This document shows, piece by piece, positions 50,311 to 59,403 of a stretch of DNA of 64,000 bases (position 1 is the stretch's first letter; the number at the start of each line of letters is the position of its first letter). The notes under the pieces were generated by a model. That model was not told the origin of the DNA. It made no database searches and saw nothing but the letters and a program-made list of their open reading frames with translations. A program made the translations under genes and the position numbers. The DNA lies in the NCBI RefSeq assembly GCF_009828775.2, contig NZ_WTSY02000008.1, positions 1-64,000 on the forward strand. The letters are read 5' to 3'. The stretch comes from Erysipelothrix aquatica. GTDB taxonomy: Bacteria; Bacillota_I; Bacilli_A; Erysipelotrichales; Erysipelotrichaceae.

Positions 50311-52893
50311 TTATTTATTTCCGTTCAATTTTAACAATTTCATGATTTCTACAATAGCTAGAGGTGCGAACATAATTGTTAACACAACTTGCCAGTGGTG
50401 AGCATCTAAGTAACCTAATGAGAATACATCATTAACTGCTGGTATGAAGAGAACACCCAACATCATTGCTGCATTCAAGATAACAGCCCCAATGAGGTAT
50501 TTGTTTTTCCAGAATGATGTAAAGACTGATTTAGATTTGGAGTGAACACTAAATGCATGAATTAATTGAGAGAATCCCAATGTTATAAATGCCATAGTAC
50601 GACCCATTTCTGTATTTCCAGCTTCCCAAAGTAAACCAGCACCATACATGTAAGCAAACAATGCAGCGCCACCAACAACAATTCCTTGGTAAGCAACACG
50701 CCACATCAATTCTTTTGACATGATTGAGTTACTGCGGTCTGGTGCACGATCCATGATATCATCTTCCGCTTCATCAACACCAAGTGCCAATGCTGGAAGA
50801 CTATCTGTGACTAGGTTAATCCATAGTAAGTGAATTGGTAATAATGGTGAATCCCAGTTCATTAAGATTGCAACCATAAGTAAGATTAATTCACCCATGT
50901 TACAGGATAGAAGGTATGCGATCGATTTGATAATGTTATCTTTAATACGACGACCTTCTTCAACCGCAACAACAACTGTCGCAAAGTTATCATCAGTTAA
51001 GACCATATCCGCTGCACTTTTCGCAACTTCCGTTCCAACAACACCCATCGCAGCACCAATATCAGCACGTTTCAATGCTGGTGCATCATTAACACCATCT
51101 CCGGTCATCGCAACAATATCGCCATGACGTTTCCATGCTGAGATAATACGCATCTTATGTTCTGGTGAAACTCGCGCATAAACACCAATGTGTTGGACTT
51201 GATTGAATAAGTCATCATCTGACATTTCATCAACTTCTTTACCTGTCACAACCATTTGGCCATCTTCTAGTAAGCCAATATCTCGTCCAATTGCTTCTGC
51301 AGTTGTAGCGTGGTCTCCGGTAATCATAACAACACGAATTCCAGCTTTTTTACTTAATGCAATCGCTTCTGTAACTTCTGGACGTGGCGGATCAATCATC
51401 CCTACAATCCCTACAAATACGAGATCAGACTCGATTTCGGATGCTTCAAGTTCTGTTTCGTTCACAACTTTTTTAGCGAGTGCAAGGACACGGAGTGCTT
51501 TGCTACCCATTGCTTTATTATTTTCTTGAATACGTGCAATGTAGTCATCAGAAATTGGAAGAATTTCTCCATTAACTTCCATGTACTTCACAACACTTAA
51601 AATTTCATCAACACCACCTTTAACGAAGACTGTTTTGACACCGTCAATATCGTTAATGGTACTCATACGTTTACGTCCTGAATCAAATGGAACTTCGTTT
51701 AAACGTGTATGTTTTGCAAGTAGCTCCGTAGCATTTAGGCCAACAACTTCTGCCCAAACAGAAAGTGCTGTTTCAGTTGGATCACCAACCCAGTTTCCAT
51801 CAATTTTACGTGAGTCATTGCAAAGGAGCAATCCTCGTGAAAGTTCTTCTTGACTGTTTTCAGTCCAGAATTCTTGCACTGTCATAACATTTTGTGTCAA
51901 CGTTCCCGTTTTATCACTACAGATGACCGTTGCAGATCCCAGTGTTTCAACAGATGGCAAGTTACGAACAATTGCATTACGTTCAACCAAACGGTTAACA
52001 CCTAAAGCTAAGACAACGGTCGCAACAGCTGGTAAACTTTCAGGAACAACCGCTACAGCTAAAGAAACGGCTGTAAGGAACATTTCGAGAAGGTCATGAT
52101 TATTCATCACCCCAACCACTAAAATAACACTACATGCAATCACTGCACCAATACCAAGGACTTTACCTAATTGGTTCAGTTGAACTTGGAGTGGTGTTGG
52201 ATCATTTTTGGTTTCATTTAGAAGTGTCGCAATTTTACCAACTTCGGTATTCATTCCTACTGCCGATACAACGCCACGACCACGACCATAAGTTACAGTT
52301 CCTGAGGAGTACGCCATATTTCTACGATCTCCTAAGACTGCATCTTCTGGCAACACGATGTCTTCTTCTTTTTCAACTGGAACACTTTCTCCAGTCAGGG
52401 ATGCTTCTTGCACTTGGAGTGAGTTCGACTCAATAACCCGAACATCAGCTGCAACTAAGTCCCCAGCATCGAGAACGAGTATGTCTCCAACCACTAATTC
52501 TGGTGAACTAATTGTTTGTTCGTGTCCACCGCGAATGACTTTCGCATGGGGTGTCGACATATCTTGTAGTGCCTTCAATGATTTTTCTGCTTTATCCTCT
52601 TGTACCAAACCAATAATTGCATTTAGCACAACAATTGCGATAATAATGATTGCATCAGCACCTTCACCTGCAATACCACTAATTACAGCAGCAACAAGTA
52701 AGATGATAATCATTACATCTTTAAACTGATCTATAAAACGCATTGCAAGTGAACGACGTTTTTGCTCAACAAGTTTGTTCTCTCCGTTTTTTTCACGGGA
52801 TTCAATGACTTGTTGTTCAGTCAAACCGTTTACGAGATCCATCTCTTTAGACAATTCGTCTAAGGATTTCGTATATAGTTTTTTATCTTCCAT
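50311..52893 (-). CDS. calcium/manganese P-type ATPase (P2A)
   Basis: A 860-aa cation-transporting ATPase. It has an N-terminal cation-ATPase domain (about 1-70), actuator TGES (near 177), P-domain DKTGTLT (near 319), the N-domain KG motif near 445, TGDHATTAE near 547 and hinge GDGVNDAPAL near 595. The P2A (SERCA-like) ion-site motif is VPESLPA in M4. The upstream in-frame ORF is rejected because it runs into the riboswitch; AAGGAGG lies before ATG 52893. The gene sits behind a yybP-ykoY-type Mn2+ riboswitch, which in Lactococcus and pneumococcus controls the similar YoaB/MgtA exporters. Export of Mn2+ and Ca2+ is therefore likely. Confidence 0.92.
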   Translation of the reverse strand: MEDKKLYTKSLDELSKEMDLVNGLTEQQVIESREKNGENKLVEQKRRSLAMRFIDQFKDVMIIILLVAAVISGIAGEGADAIIIIAIVVLNAIIGLVQEDKAEKSLKALQDMSTPHAKVIRGGHEQTISSPELVVGDILVLDAGDLVAADVRVIESNSLQVQEASLTGESVPVEKEEDIVLPEDAVLGDRRNMAYSSGTVTYGRGRGVVSAVGMNTEVGKIATLLNETKNDPTPLQVQLNQLGKVLGIGAVIACSVILVVGVMNNHDLLEMFLTAVSLAVAVVPESLPAVATVVLALGVNRLVERNAIVRNLPSVETLGSATVICSDKTGTLTQNVMTVQEFWTENSQEELSRGLLLCNDSRKIDGNWVGDPTETALSVWAEVVGLNATELLAKHTRLNEVPFDSGRKRMSTINDIDGVKTVFVKGGVDEILSVVKYMEVNGEILPISDDYIARIQENNKAMGSKALRVLALAKKVVNETELEASEIESDLVFVGIVGMIDPPRPEVTEAIALSKKAGIRVVMITGDHATTAEAIGRDIGLLEDGQMVVTGKEVDEMSDDDLFNQVQHIGVYARVSPEHKMRIISAWKRHGDIVAMTGDGVNDAPALKRADIGAAMGVVGTEVAKSAADMVLTDDNFATVVVAVEEGRRIKDNIIKSIAYLLSCNMGELILLMVAILMNWDSPLLPIHLLWINLVTDSLPALALGVDEAEDDIMDRAPDRSNSIMSKELMWRVAYQGIVVGGAALFAYMYGAGLLWEAGNTEMGRTMAFITLGFSQLIHAFSVHSKSKSVFTSFWKNKYLIGAVILNAAMMLGVLFIPAVNDVFSLGYLDAHHWQVVLTIMFAPLAIVEIMKLLKLNGNK

Positions 52894-52925
52894 GGGCAAC
52901 CTCCTTCTTTCAACTTGGATAGCAA

Positions 52926-52965
52926 TAAAAAAAACTCTATCCGCGCCCTTAATACATGGATAAAG
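52926..52965 (-). terminator. riboswitch-controlled terminator
   Basis: The stem CTTTATCC (52958-52965) with GGATAGAG (52935-52942, one wobble) is followed by T8 on the minus strand. CTTTAT is also the 3' strand of aptamer helix P1, so ligand binding should prevent the terminator. Confidence 0.8.
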
Positions 52966-53046
52966 TCTCGAATTGAACGCGCTCCCGGACTTATCAGTCG
53001 TATTGACGACAACGCGACCTGTATGACAGGCTTCTACTCCCTTTAT
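52960..53046 (-). promoter_or_regulatory. yybP-ykoY-type manganese riboswitch aptamer
   Basis: Read on the minus strand, the aptamer starts ATAAAGGGAGTAG and ends AGACTTTAT, so helix P1 closes ATAAAG with CTTTAT. Inside are a CCTGT/ACAGG arm and a second arm with GTCGTCAATACGAC and the CCGGGAGCGCG element. The GGGAGTAG box, the CGTCAA loop and the P-type ATPase downstream match the manganese-sensing yybP-ykoY class (RF00080). Expected logic is transcription ON with Mn2+. Confidence 0.78.
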
Positions 53047-53053
53047 GTTTATA

Positions 53054-53082
53054 ATTCTATCAAATGAACCTTGTATAGTCAA
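53054..53082 (-). promoter_or_regulatory. promoter of the riboswitch-ATPase transcript
   Basis: Minus strand: -35 TTGACT (53077-53082), 17 bases, -10 TAGAAT (53054-53059); the aptamer begins about 8 bases later. Confidence 0.75.
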
Positions 53083-53139
53083 AGAATACAAAGAAAAAAC
53101 ATTGATAATTCTGTGTTAACGTTAAACATGTTCACACGC

Positions 53140-53166
53140 AAAAAACGACCCCACTGAGGTCGTTTT
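53140..53166 (-). terminator. terminator of the YczE-like gene
   Basis: AAAACGACC (53142-53150) pairs with GGTCGTTTT (53158-53166), with T on both sides. Confidence 0.8.
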
Positions 53167-53758
53167 AAATTGTATGATTTTGATCAAAGACTTTGGAGTA
53201 AATGAAGCTAATCATTTTTCCAAGACTTAAAGTCGCCAACACGGTGGCAAGATTAAATTGACCACCAAGGAGCACACCAATTACGAGGAGACTGGAATCT
53301 GTTCCCCAACGAATCCGATGATACGGTTGATTCAAACGATAACTCAATGACAAGATCATCGCATCGGTCCCTTGTTGTCCGACATTTGCATAGATTGCCA
53401 TCGCAATCCCAAACGCACATACCGCCAACCCCGTAAACATCATGACGTAATTCCATGGCAACATTTGAACCTGAGGAAAATGAGGCATGGTAAGATCAAT
53501 ACCCGCTTGGACAAAAAATGGTGTTATAAGGGTCCCAACTCCTACTTGTTTACGATCAAGGATAAGGGCAATCAGTGCCATGCCCATCATTGTAAAATTA
53601 CTAGCCATGCCAACTGTTATCCCAAACGTTTTGGATAAACCATCAAAGAATACTGTTATTGGGTCCGCACCCAAACCTGTATTCATTGCAATCGCAATAC
53701 CACATCCAGACAAAAATGCCCCTAAACAGAGCCATCCATACCGAACCAATTTGTTCAT
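53165..53758 (-). CDS. YczE-like integral membrane protein
   Basis: 197 aa with five hydrophobic segments. The N-terminal part RYGWLCLGAFLSGCGIAIAMNTGLGADPITVF (about 6-37) and the later IYANVGQQGTDAMILSLSYR (about 122-141) are a tandem GLGADP/VGQQGTD pattern, the hallmark of the YczE/YitT-like membrane family. Function unknown; often near transporters or regulators. It lies 18 bases from the upstream acetyltransferase gene on the same strand and may be co-transcribed with it. Confidence 0.78.
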   Translation of the reverse strand: MNKLVRYGWLCLGAFLSGCGIAIAMNTGLGADPITVFFDGLSKTFGITVGMASNFTMMGMALIALILDRKQVGVGTLITPFFVQAGIDLTMPHFPQVQMLPWNYVMMFTGLAVCAFGIAMAIYANVGQQGTDAMILSLSYRLNQPYHRIRWGTDSSLLVIGVLLGGQFNLATVLATLSLGKMISFIYSKVFDQNHTI

Positions 53759-53776
53759 AACTTCCTCTAGTTTCTG

Positions 53777-54253
53777 TTATTTGATTGCTTTCTTTAAAAT
53801 GATTGTTTTAACTGGATATCCAAAGACATCATCAGCTAAATATTCAAGTTCTTCAAAGCCTTTACGTTTATAGAACGTCTCACCAATAAAATTACCATTT
53901 TCGAGTTCTACCACAAGGATTCGATGTTGAACGCGGGGATCATTTTCAACATAATCCATAAGTTGTGTTCCAATACCATCTTTTTGGTGGGTCGGTAACA
54001 CATAAAGGGATAACAGACGGGTGTCTTCCTCACGAATATCATAGTTTGCGAATCCGACAACATAGTCATCTTGCGTTGCCACTACAAATTCTTGTGTTTC
54101 AATGCGCTCTTTGATGGCTTCGATTGTATAGAATCGTTCCATAAATTTTTCTTGCACATCTTGGGGAATGAGGTCACTGTACGCTTGTTCCCATCCGAGC
54201 ATGACAATAAGCTTAATGGCTTCTGCATCTTGCTTCGTTGCTTGTCTAATCAT
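53777..54253 (-). CDS. GNAT-family N-acetyltransferase
   Basis: 158 aa. GNAT motifs: N-terminal IRQATKQDAEAIKLI (about 2-16), motif A with LSLYVLPTHQKDGIGTQLMDYV (about 81-102, acetyl-CoA loop HQKDGIG) and motif B GETFYKRKGFEE near 125-136. The substrate cannot be told. Ribosome site AAAAGGAG lies before ATG 54253. Confidence 0.88.
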   Translation of the reverse strand: MIRQATKQDAEAIKLIVMLGWEQAYSDLIPQDVQEKFMERFYTIEAIKERIETQEFVVATQDDYVVGFANYDIREEDTRLLSLYVLPTHQKDGIGTQLMDYVENDPRVQHRILVVELENGNFIGETFYKRKGFEELEYLADDVFGYPVKTIILKKAIK

Positions 54254-54486
54254 ATTTTTCTCCTTTTATGACTGAAAAAGAACTACTTGAGCTCTGCGTA
54301 AATCGCTTTTCTATTAAACTGTGTATTTAATGCTTATACATTTTAGCAAGTTTATTCTGCAAGTTCAATTGTAACCGCTTTATGTGTGTATTGCGTGAAA
54401 TGTTTTCAGAAAAATACAGTTTTGTTAGGGGTGCTATTTGATGCAAATTGAGTTACAATTTTAATATAGAATATGGAGGTTTATCA

Positions 54487-54930
54487 ATGACTAATACAGT
54501 ACTCGTTCGGCCTGCATCCATGGAAGATCTTGCAACCATTCACAATCTCTCGCGAATTGAACTTGGATATGATTATGATTTTGATACCCTTCAGTCTAAC
54601 TTCCGAATACTACGAACGGACCCAAATCATAAGATACAGGTTGCAGTGCTTGAAAATGTAGTGGTCGGTTTTCTTCATGTGAATCGTTACGACTCATTGC
54701 TTGGTCCTGCAATGACTAATATCATGGCAATTGCCGTTGATCAAAATTATCGGGGACAAGGTATTGGAAAGATACTGCTCAATGCGGCGGAATTATGGGC
54801 GCGCGAACAGCAGACAGTTGGTATTCGCTTGCTATCGTCAGAAAACCGCGTCAATGCACATGGTTTTTATCAACACAATGACTATGCATCACATAAGAAA
54901 CAATTGAAATTTGAAAAATTCTTTGAATGA
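54487..54930 (+). CDS. GNAT-family N-acetyltransferase
   Basis: 147 aa from ATG 54487, which follows GGAGGTTTATCA. The ORF is open 13 codons upstream, but that part lies in a TAGAAT-type promoter region. Motif A is IMAIAVDQNYRGQGIGKILLNAAE (about 79-102, acetyl-CoA loop RGQGIG) and motif B HGFYQHNDY near 129. It is divergent from the other GNAT gene. Substrate unknown. Confidence 0.87.
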   Translation: MTNTVLVRPASMEDLATIHNLSRIELGYDYDFDTLQSNFRILRTDPNHKIQVAVLENVVVGFLHVNRYDSLLGPAMTNIMAIAVDQNYRGQGIGKILLNAAELWAREQQTVGIRLLSSENRVNAHGFYQHNDYASHKKQLKFEKFFE

Positions 54931-54936
54931 GCAAAC

Positions 54937-54975
54937 AAAAAAAAAAAAAAAGGAAGTACTGTCGTACTTCCTTTT
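54937..54975 (-). terminator. bidirectional terminator with A15/T15 run
   Basis: A run of 15 A (54937-54951) precedes AAGGAAGTAC (54950-54959) pairing with GTACTTCCTT (54964-54973). On the minus strand it gives a strong hairpin and T15 tail for the DUF308 gene; on the plus strand it ends the GNAT gene. Confidence 0.85.
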
Positions 54976-54986
54976 ATCTTTATCGA

Positions 54987-55505
54987 TTAAAGTGATGATA
55001 ATGCGCGGTTCACACCTTGAACAATAAATCCAAATCCAAGCATGAGAACCATGAAGCTCTCAACTGCTGATGGATTGAATAACATTGAAACGGCATAAAC
55101 AATCACGATGACATCCACAATAATAACAACATAACGTGCCCATGCGGTACGGATCATTGATGCGAACTGTAATTGTAATGCTGCATCTGTAATAATCCAG
55201 AACATCATGAGGTATGCAAGAATTTGCGTACTCTTAATGAAGTCTGTAAATAAGAACATAACCCCTAAGAGCAATAACAAGATTCCTTCAATTGTATTCA
55301 TAGTTGAAATCTGTGGGAACGCACGTAAGCGAATTCCGTTTAATACTAGGACTGCTCCAACAGCAAGCATTCCCCACCCAATAATTAGTGAAATTGATAA
55401 AAGTGTTGTCATTGGATTCATCACAACGATGATTCCAAAGATGACATATAAAATACCGACAATAACACTCTTTAATTTGTTATCTTTTTCATTTGTATAT
55501 TCCAT
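54987..55505 (-). CDS. DUF308 (HdeD-like) membrane protein
   Basis: A 172-aa protein with six hydrophobic segments in three similar pairs. The GYLIFGIIVVMNPMTTL-like segment starts near residue 15, and IEGILLLLLGVMFLF near 73 matches the HdeD/DUF308 repeat pattern. In E. coli HdeD is acid-stress related; here the role is unknown. Ribosome site AAGGGGGAAAACAAA lies before ATG 55505. It faces away from the ABC transporter pair across about 240 bases. Confidence 0.85.
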   Translation of the reverse strand: MEYTNEKDNKLKSVIVGILYVIFGIIVVMNPMTTLLSISLIIGWGMLAVGAVLVLNGIRLRAFPQISTMNTIEGILLLLLGVMFLFTDFIKSTQILAYLMMFWIITDAALQLQFASMIRTAWARYVVIIVDVIVIVYAVSMLFNPSAVESFMVLMLGFGFIVQGVNRALSSL

Positions 55506-55696
55506 TTTGTTTTCCCCCTTATGTATACGTCTATCATAAACCCTAACTATTCCAATTCACAGTAATTCACATCTAATTTCACATAAATATCACAATAATT
55601 TTAGATAATTGCAATTCCATACACAAACATTATCTTTGTATACGTTTTCTTCATAATCGCCAACCTAAATATCTGTTCTTTATAACACGAAAGTAA

Positions 55697-55724
55697 TTGT
55701 ATTATGAGTTCAACGGACTATAAT
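55697..55724 (+). promoter_or_regulatory. promoter of the ABC transporter pair
   Basis: Plus strand: -35 TTGTAT (55697-55702), 16 bases, -10 TATAAT (55719-55724), AGGAGGT at about 55734-55740. The word TGTATACGT occurs near 55519 and near 55637, on either side of this divergent region. Confidence 0.6.
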
Positions 55725-55746
55725 AAAACTATCAGGAGGTTCTTGT

Positions 55747-56625
55747 ATGATTTCAATTCACAACATTAGTAAATCCTACCACACAACAAAAGCCATTGAT
55801 AATGTATCCTTTGACGTCCATCCTGGAGAAATTGTTGGATTTATTGGTCCGAATGGTGCAGGTAAATCAACAACCATAAAAGTATTACTAAACTACATTT
55901 TTGCTGACCACGGTGATGCCTCAATTCTGAATATGTCTTGTGTCGCTAAATCGAAGGAAATTAAGCACGTGCTTGGATATGTCCCTAGCGAAGTGAATTT
56001 CTATCCTGAATTCACAGCACTGGAGGTCATAAACCACACCATGCGTACCCATAACTGTACCAACATTACATTACGTGATACTTTGTGTGACGACTTCCAA
56101 GTTGATACCCACAAGCGTATGAAGGAACTCTCTTTAGGAAACAAGAAGAAAGTTGCGATTGTGTGTGCTTTAGTAATTGAGCCTCAAGTCCTAATCATGG
56201 ATGAACCAACCAACGGACTTGATCCACTCATTCAAAAAATGTTATTTCAATACACAAAACATGCAGCGTCTAAAAACACGGCAATCCTCATCTCAAGTCA
56301 TAATCTTCGGGAAATTCAGGAACACTGTGACCGCGCAATCTTTATCAAGTCAGGAAAAATTATCCAGACAATTGATCTGAAGTCACTTCCTTTATCAGGA
56401 AAATTTGTCAAGGTTAAAGGAGATATTCGAGGTTTGGAAGCATTGGCATCCCAAGTTTTATCTCAAGACGCAACAAGTATTGCTGCAATTTTTACTTTAC
56501 CTCTTAATGACTTAATGACAACATTGCACAACCGTGACCTACAAGACCTAATCATTGAGGATGTGTCCATCGAACATCAGTTCATTGAATACTATAAGGA
56601 GAACACTCATGAAACTTCACTTTAA
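55747..56625 (+). CDS. ABC transporter ATP-binding protein
   Basis: A 292-aa nucleotide-binding subunit. Walker A GPNGAGKST (about 36-44), signature LSLGNKKKV near 132, Walker B LIMDEPTNGLDPL near 152 and H-loop SSHNL near 184. The C-terminal 80 residues are a regulatory extension of the drug/antimicrobial exporter type. It overlaps the permease gene by 17 bases. The pair forms an ABC-2 exporter. Confidence 0.9.
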   Translation: MISIHNISKSYHTTKAIDNVSFDVHPGEIVGFIGPNGAGKSTTIKVLLNYIFADHGDASILNMSCVAKSKEIKHVLGYVPSEVNFYPEFTALEVINHTMRTHNCTNITLRDTLCDDFQVDTHKRMKELSLGNKKKVAIVCALVIEPQVLIMDEPTNGLDPLIQKMLFQYTKHAASKNTAILISSHNLREIQEHCDRAIFIKSGKIIQTIDLKSLPLSGKFVKVKGDIRGLEALASQVLSQDATSIAAIFTLPLNDLMTTLHNRDLQDLIIEDVSIEHQFIEYYKENTHETSL

Positions 56626-57403
56626 GCTCAACATGAAAAGTATGGTTGTTTGGATCGTTACCTTATCCGCAATGATTGTTGGATTTATGGCCTTTTATCC
56701 AACTATGGCCGATACTTCGATGCAAGCACTCATCCAAGGCGTCCCGGATTCAATGTTACAAGTACTTGGTTTTGATCATTTCCCTGATTTTAGTAAGATA
56801 GAGGTTTTTTACGGTTATATTATGCAGTACATTATGATGGGAATTGCAGTCTATGCCATTGTTTTGGGGTTGAATACATTTAGTAAGGAAGTTCGTGATG
56901 GCACGATTGAATTTCTGTATGCGCAGCCAATCACACGCTCGGAACTTGTACTCCAAAAACTGGCAGCCAACACACTCGTTCTAACAATTGTTACCACCGT
57001 CATGATTTTGGTAAGTTGTCTTACTTTTGCAATTTTTCTTCCAACCGGTATTTTTCTGAATGATTTAGTGATGCAATCACTCCCCGTCTTTGCTTCTTTT
57101 TGGATCCTTGCCGAAGTATTTTTAGTCTTAGGTACTGGCTTATCGTTATTGCTTCCGACATCTTTATCCACAATGGGTGTTGCTATGGCGGTTGTATTTA
57201 TTCCGTATGTCTTGGGAATGATGGCACAAATGGTAGAGGCACTCGAACCTTTAAAATTCATCTCAATTCTACATACGAGCATGCCCGATCAAATTTACGC
57301 GGGTACTGTAGATTTCCTTTCCATTGGCTTATGGAGTCTGCTCGCAATCGGTACTTTCTGCTTCGGGATGTATCATTTCCAAAAACGTGACATCAATATT
57401 TAG
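56609..57403 (+). CDS. ABC-2 type transporter permease
   Basis: 264 aa with six hydrophobic segments (NatB/PotA-like). A conserved ABC-2 stretch is SKEVRDGTIEFLYAQPITRSEL (about 90-111), then a long loop before ASFWILAEVFLVLGTGLSLLLPTS. AAGGAG precedes ATG 56609, which overlaps the ATPase gene end. Substrate unknown; typical of antimicrobial-peptide or drug exporters, but no regulator or sensor gene is adjacent. Confidence 0.85.
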   Translation: MKLHFKLNMKSMVVWIVTLSAMIVGFMAFYPTMADTSMQALIQGVPDSMLQVLGFDHFPDFSKIEVFYGYIMQYIMMGIAVYAIVLGLNTFSKEVRDGTIEFLYAQPITRSELVLQKLAANTLVLTIVTTVMILVSCLTFAIFLPTGIFLNDLVMQSLPVFASFWILAEVFLVLGTGLSLLLPTSLSTMGVAMAVVFIPYVLGMMAQMVEALEPLKFISILHTSMPDQIYAGTVDFLSIGLWSLLAIGTFCFGMYHFQKRDINI

Positions 57404-57430
57404 AGCCTGACTTGAATCAGGCTCTTTTTT
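57402..57430 (+). terminator. terminator of the ABC exporter operon
   Basis: AGAGCCTGA (57402-57410) pairs with TCAGGCTCT (57417-57425), followed by T5. Confidence 0.85.
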
Positions 57431-57439
57431 ATCGAAGAT

Positions 57440-58189
57440 TTAGATATCCGCATAGGTAACACACGAAATCGTTTCATCCATTTTTAATTTTTTTGCAAAG
57501 TCGGAGTGAATTAAAAATTGCGTTACATACGCACGATTCTTTAATAATGCTGATCCTTCAAATAAATCGAAATCAAGATAGCCAGGATGACACATCACTT
57601 CAACACTCTCGTGCTCACGTATCGCTTTAAGTAAATTACTTAAATACACATGAAGACGATGCTCTGGCTCAATCCCCACAAAATCAAATAACGGTTCAAA
57701 GTATGTTACATGAGCGATTGTATCTGGTAATGCAAAGTTATTCCGCACAGGTAAGTTGTACTTCTGTGCTAATGCGATAACAATGTCCTGTTGCTTTGGA
57801 AAGCTGTGAACGTGATGGTGACTATCAAGATGTGTGGGTGTTAATCCCGCATCGTAGATTTTTTTTATTTGTGCGTCCCATTCTTGATAGACTTCGTTGA
57901 GGTCATAGTCTTGATCAGATTCAAAATACGAAAGTTTCTTGAATTGACCGGTATGATCCACTATTGTTTTATGATTGGCACAAAGCGGATAGCCACACGT
58001 TAAGGTAAGATGAACACCAATTCCCAGTCCAGGATTTTCGTGTGCTAAACTTACCGCATGGTCAAATCCAGGCATCCCTGCCATGAGTGTTGTTGATGTC
58101 AAAATTCCATATTTGAACGAATCGATGATTGCATAGTTCATACCTCGACTGTATCCGAAATCATCTGCATTAAAAATTACTTTTCCCAT
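57440..58189 (-). CDS. chbG: ChbG/YdjC-type carbohydrate deacetylase
   Basis: 249 aa from ATG 58189 (AGGAG before it; the in-frame ORF upstream runs into the PTS gene and is rejected). It is a metal-dependent deacetylase of chitooligosaccharide mono-deacetylase type. Metal motif NADDFGYSRG (about 7-16), TTLMAGMPGF (about 31), HLTLTCGYPL near 54 and HLDSHHHVHSFP near 118-129. In E. coli, ChbG removes one acetyl group from diacetylchitobiose-phosphate so that the GH4 enzyme ChbF can act. It follows the PTS IIC gene with a 2-base gap. Confidence 0.9.
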   Translation of the reverse strand: MGKVIFNADDFGYSRGMNYAIIDSFKYGILTSTTLMAGMPGFDHAVSLAHENPGLGIGVHLTLTCGYPLCANHKTIVDHTGQFKKLSYFESDQDYDLNEVYQEWDAQIKKIYDAGLTPTHLDSHHHVHSFPKQQDIVIALAQKYNLPVRNNFALPDTIAHVTYFEPLFDFVGIEPEHRLHVYLSNLLKAIREHESVEVMCHPGYLDFDLFEGSALLKNRAYVTQFLIHSDFAKKLKMDETISCVTYADI

Positions 58190-58191
58190 AA

Positions 58192-59403
58192 TTAAAGCTC
58201 CTTCACTTTCGCCATATACCGTCTTGTTGGTATCGCATAGATTACAATAACTAGAATTGCAATTAATAGTTCGCATAAAGCAGTCACCAAATCGCCACCG
58301 GTTCCCATCAAGCCCTTGAGACCAAACGGTATAAACCATGGAACTGCATAGGTATAAACTTGCATGATTTCGAGAACCGTGAGAGTATACCCGACTGCAC
58401 TTGCCAAAAGTGGTGCAAGGATGAACGCTACTTTGAATTCACAATTGTCGACAATAGGTAATCCAAAAATTAACGGTTCATTGATGTTGAACAGTGCTGG
58501 GACAAAACTTTGTTCCATTTCAGGTAGTACGTTTCGACGGGGTCGGCGCAATACATAATTGATAAGTATACCACCCGTTAGCCCAGCGCCTGTAGCGGCT
58601 GCAAAATTTGTATAAAATGTAGCGTTAATAATATGCTGCACCGGCAAACCTTGTATCAAAGCATGCATATTGATAATTGTGCTAAAAATTATAGCCGGTT
58701 CAAACCAAGCTGCAAGAAGTGCATCCCCATGCAACCCTCGATACCACAATAGCTGTAACACTAGTATCAATAACAAAAACACGATCGGATTTTGATATAC
58801 GCTAAAGAGTAGGTTAAAGCTACTTTGAATATACCCAATGACCGGAAAGGGGATTTGCATAACCCCCCATATCAAAGCGTACACTGCAATTAATTTGAAA
58901 CACTGACGTGCTAAACTTGAAGCGCTCTCTTTGATAGATTGAGGAATTGAAGTCGGGAGTGATAAAGTTAGATGTCCCATTATTTTATCGACGCTTGTAT
59001 CAATCAGAACGACGCATAGAGGAATCATGAAGGCAAAGCTTATATACTCAATTGAGGTGCTTCCAAAATTGCGTAACGGCAATTCAAAAGCCACCCATGC
59101 AATCAGTGACATCAAATAATTTGTGATTCGATTGAGTGTATACTTTTGACCCAATACGTACATAAAGATTACTAAAGTAAGTGGTGACAGATAACTGTAC
59201 ACTATTTCGAATACAAGCTGTGATACCATCTGTAGTTCCTGCCAACGACCACCACTCATTACAGCAACCACTTGCCCCAATAGCATCAACATAGATAATG
59301 GAATCACTGTATTCAAAAGCACCGTCGTTGTCTGATGTAGCGCTTGAAGTGGTCGATAGTCCTTGGCTTTGAATAAGATGTGCTCAAGCTTAGAAACAAT
59401 CAT
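58192..59403 (-). CDS. PTS lactose/cellobiose-family EIIC permease
   Basis: A 403-aa membrane component with about 9-10 hydrophobic segments. EIIC signatures are GLHGDALLAAW (about 226), LFNINEPLIFGLPIV near 305, and a late WFIPFGLKGLMGTGGD near 352. It belongs to the cellobiose/chitobiose (ChbC) branch of the Lac family. It overlaps the GH4 gene by 4 bases (ATGA) and is followed by ChbG. No EIIA or EIIB domain is present in the window, so partners must be encoded elsewhere. Confidence 0.88.
   Translation of the reverse strand: MIVSKLEHILFKAKDYRPLQALHQTTTVLLNTVIPLSMLMLLGQVVAVMSGGRWQELQMVSQLVFEIVYSYLSPLTLVIFMYVLGQKYTLNRITNYLMSLIAWVAFELPLRNFGSTSIEYISFAFMIPLCVVLIDTSVDKIMGHLTLSLPTSIPQSIKESASSLARQCFKLIAVYALIWGVMQIPFPVIGYIQSSFNLLFSVYQNPIVFLLLILVLQLLWYRGLHGDALLAAWFEPAIIFSTIINMHALIQGLPVQHIINATFYTNFAAATGAGLTGGILINYVLRRPRRNVLPEMEQSFVPALFNINEPLIFGLPIVDNCEFKVAFILAPLLASAVGYTLTVLEIMQVYTYAVPWFIPFGLKGLMGTGGDLVTALCELLIAILVIVIYAIPTRRYMAKVKEL

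Noticed and set aside
52960-53046. NiCo (cobalt/nickel) riboswitch in front of the P-type ATPase
   Set aside because: The GGGAGTAG box, CGTCAA loop and shared P1/terminator layout fit the yybP-ykoY manganese class better, and the ATPase is of the Ca/Mn type rather than a cobalt/nickel exporter.
52894-53091. An N-terminal extension of the P-type ATPase through the leader region
   Set aside because: The extra 66 codons read through the riboswitch and lack a ribosome site, while ATG 52893 has AAGGAGG.
57440-58339. Long N-terminal extension of ChbG
   Set aside because: The extra 50 codons overlap the EIIC gene in another frame and have an odd Cys/Asn-rich composition; ATG 58189 has AGGAG and starts the conserved metal motif.
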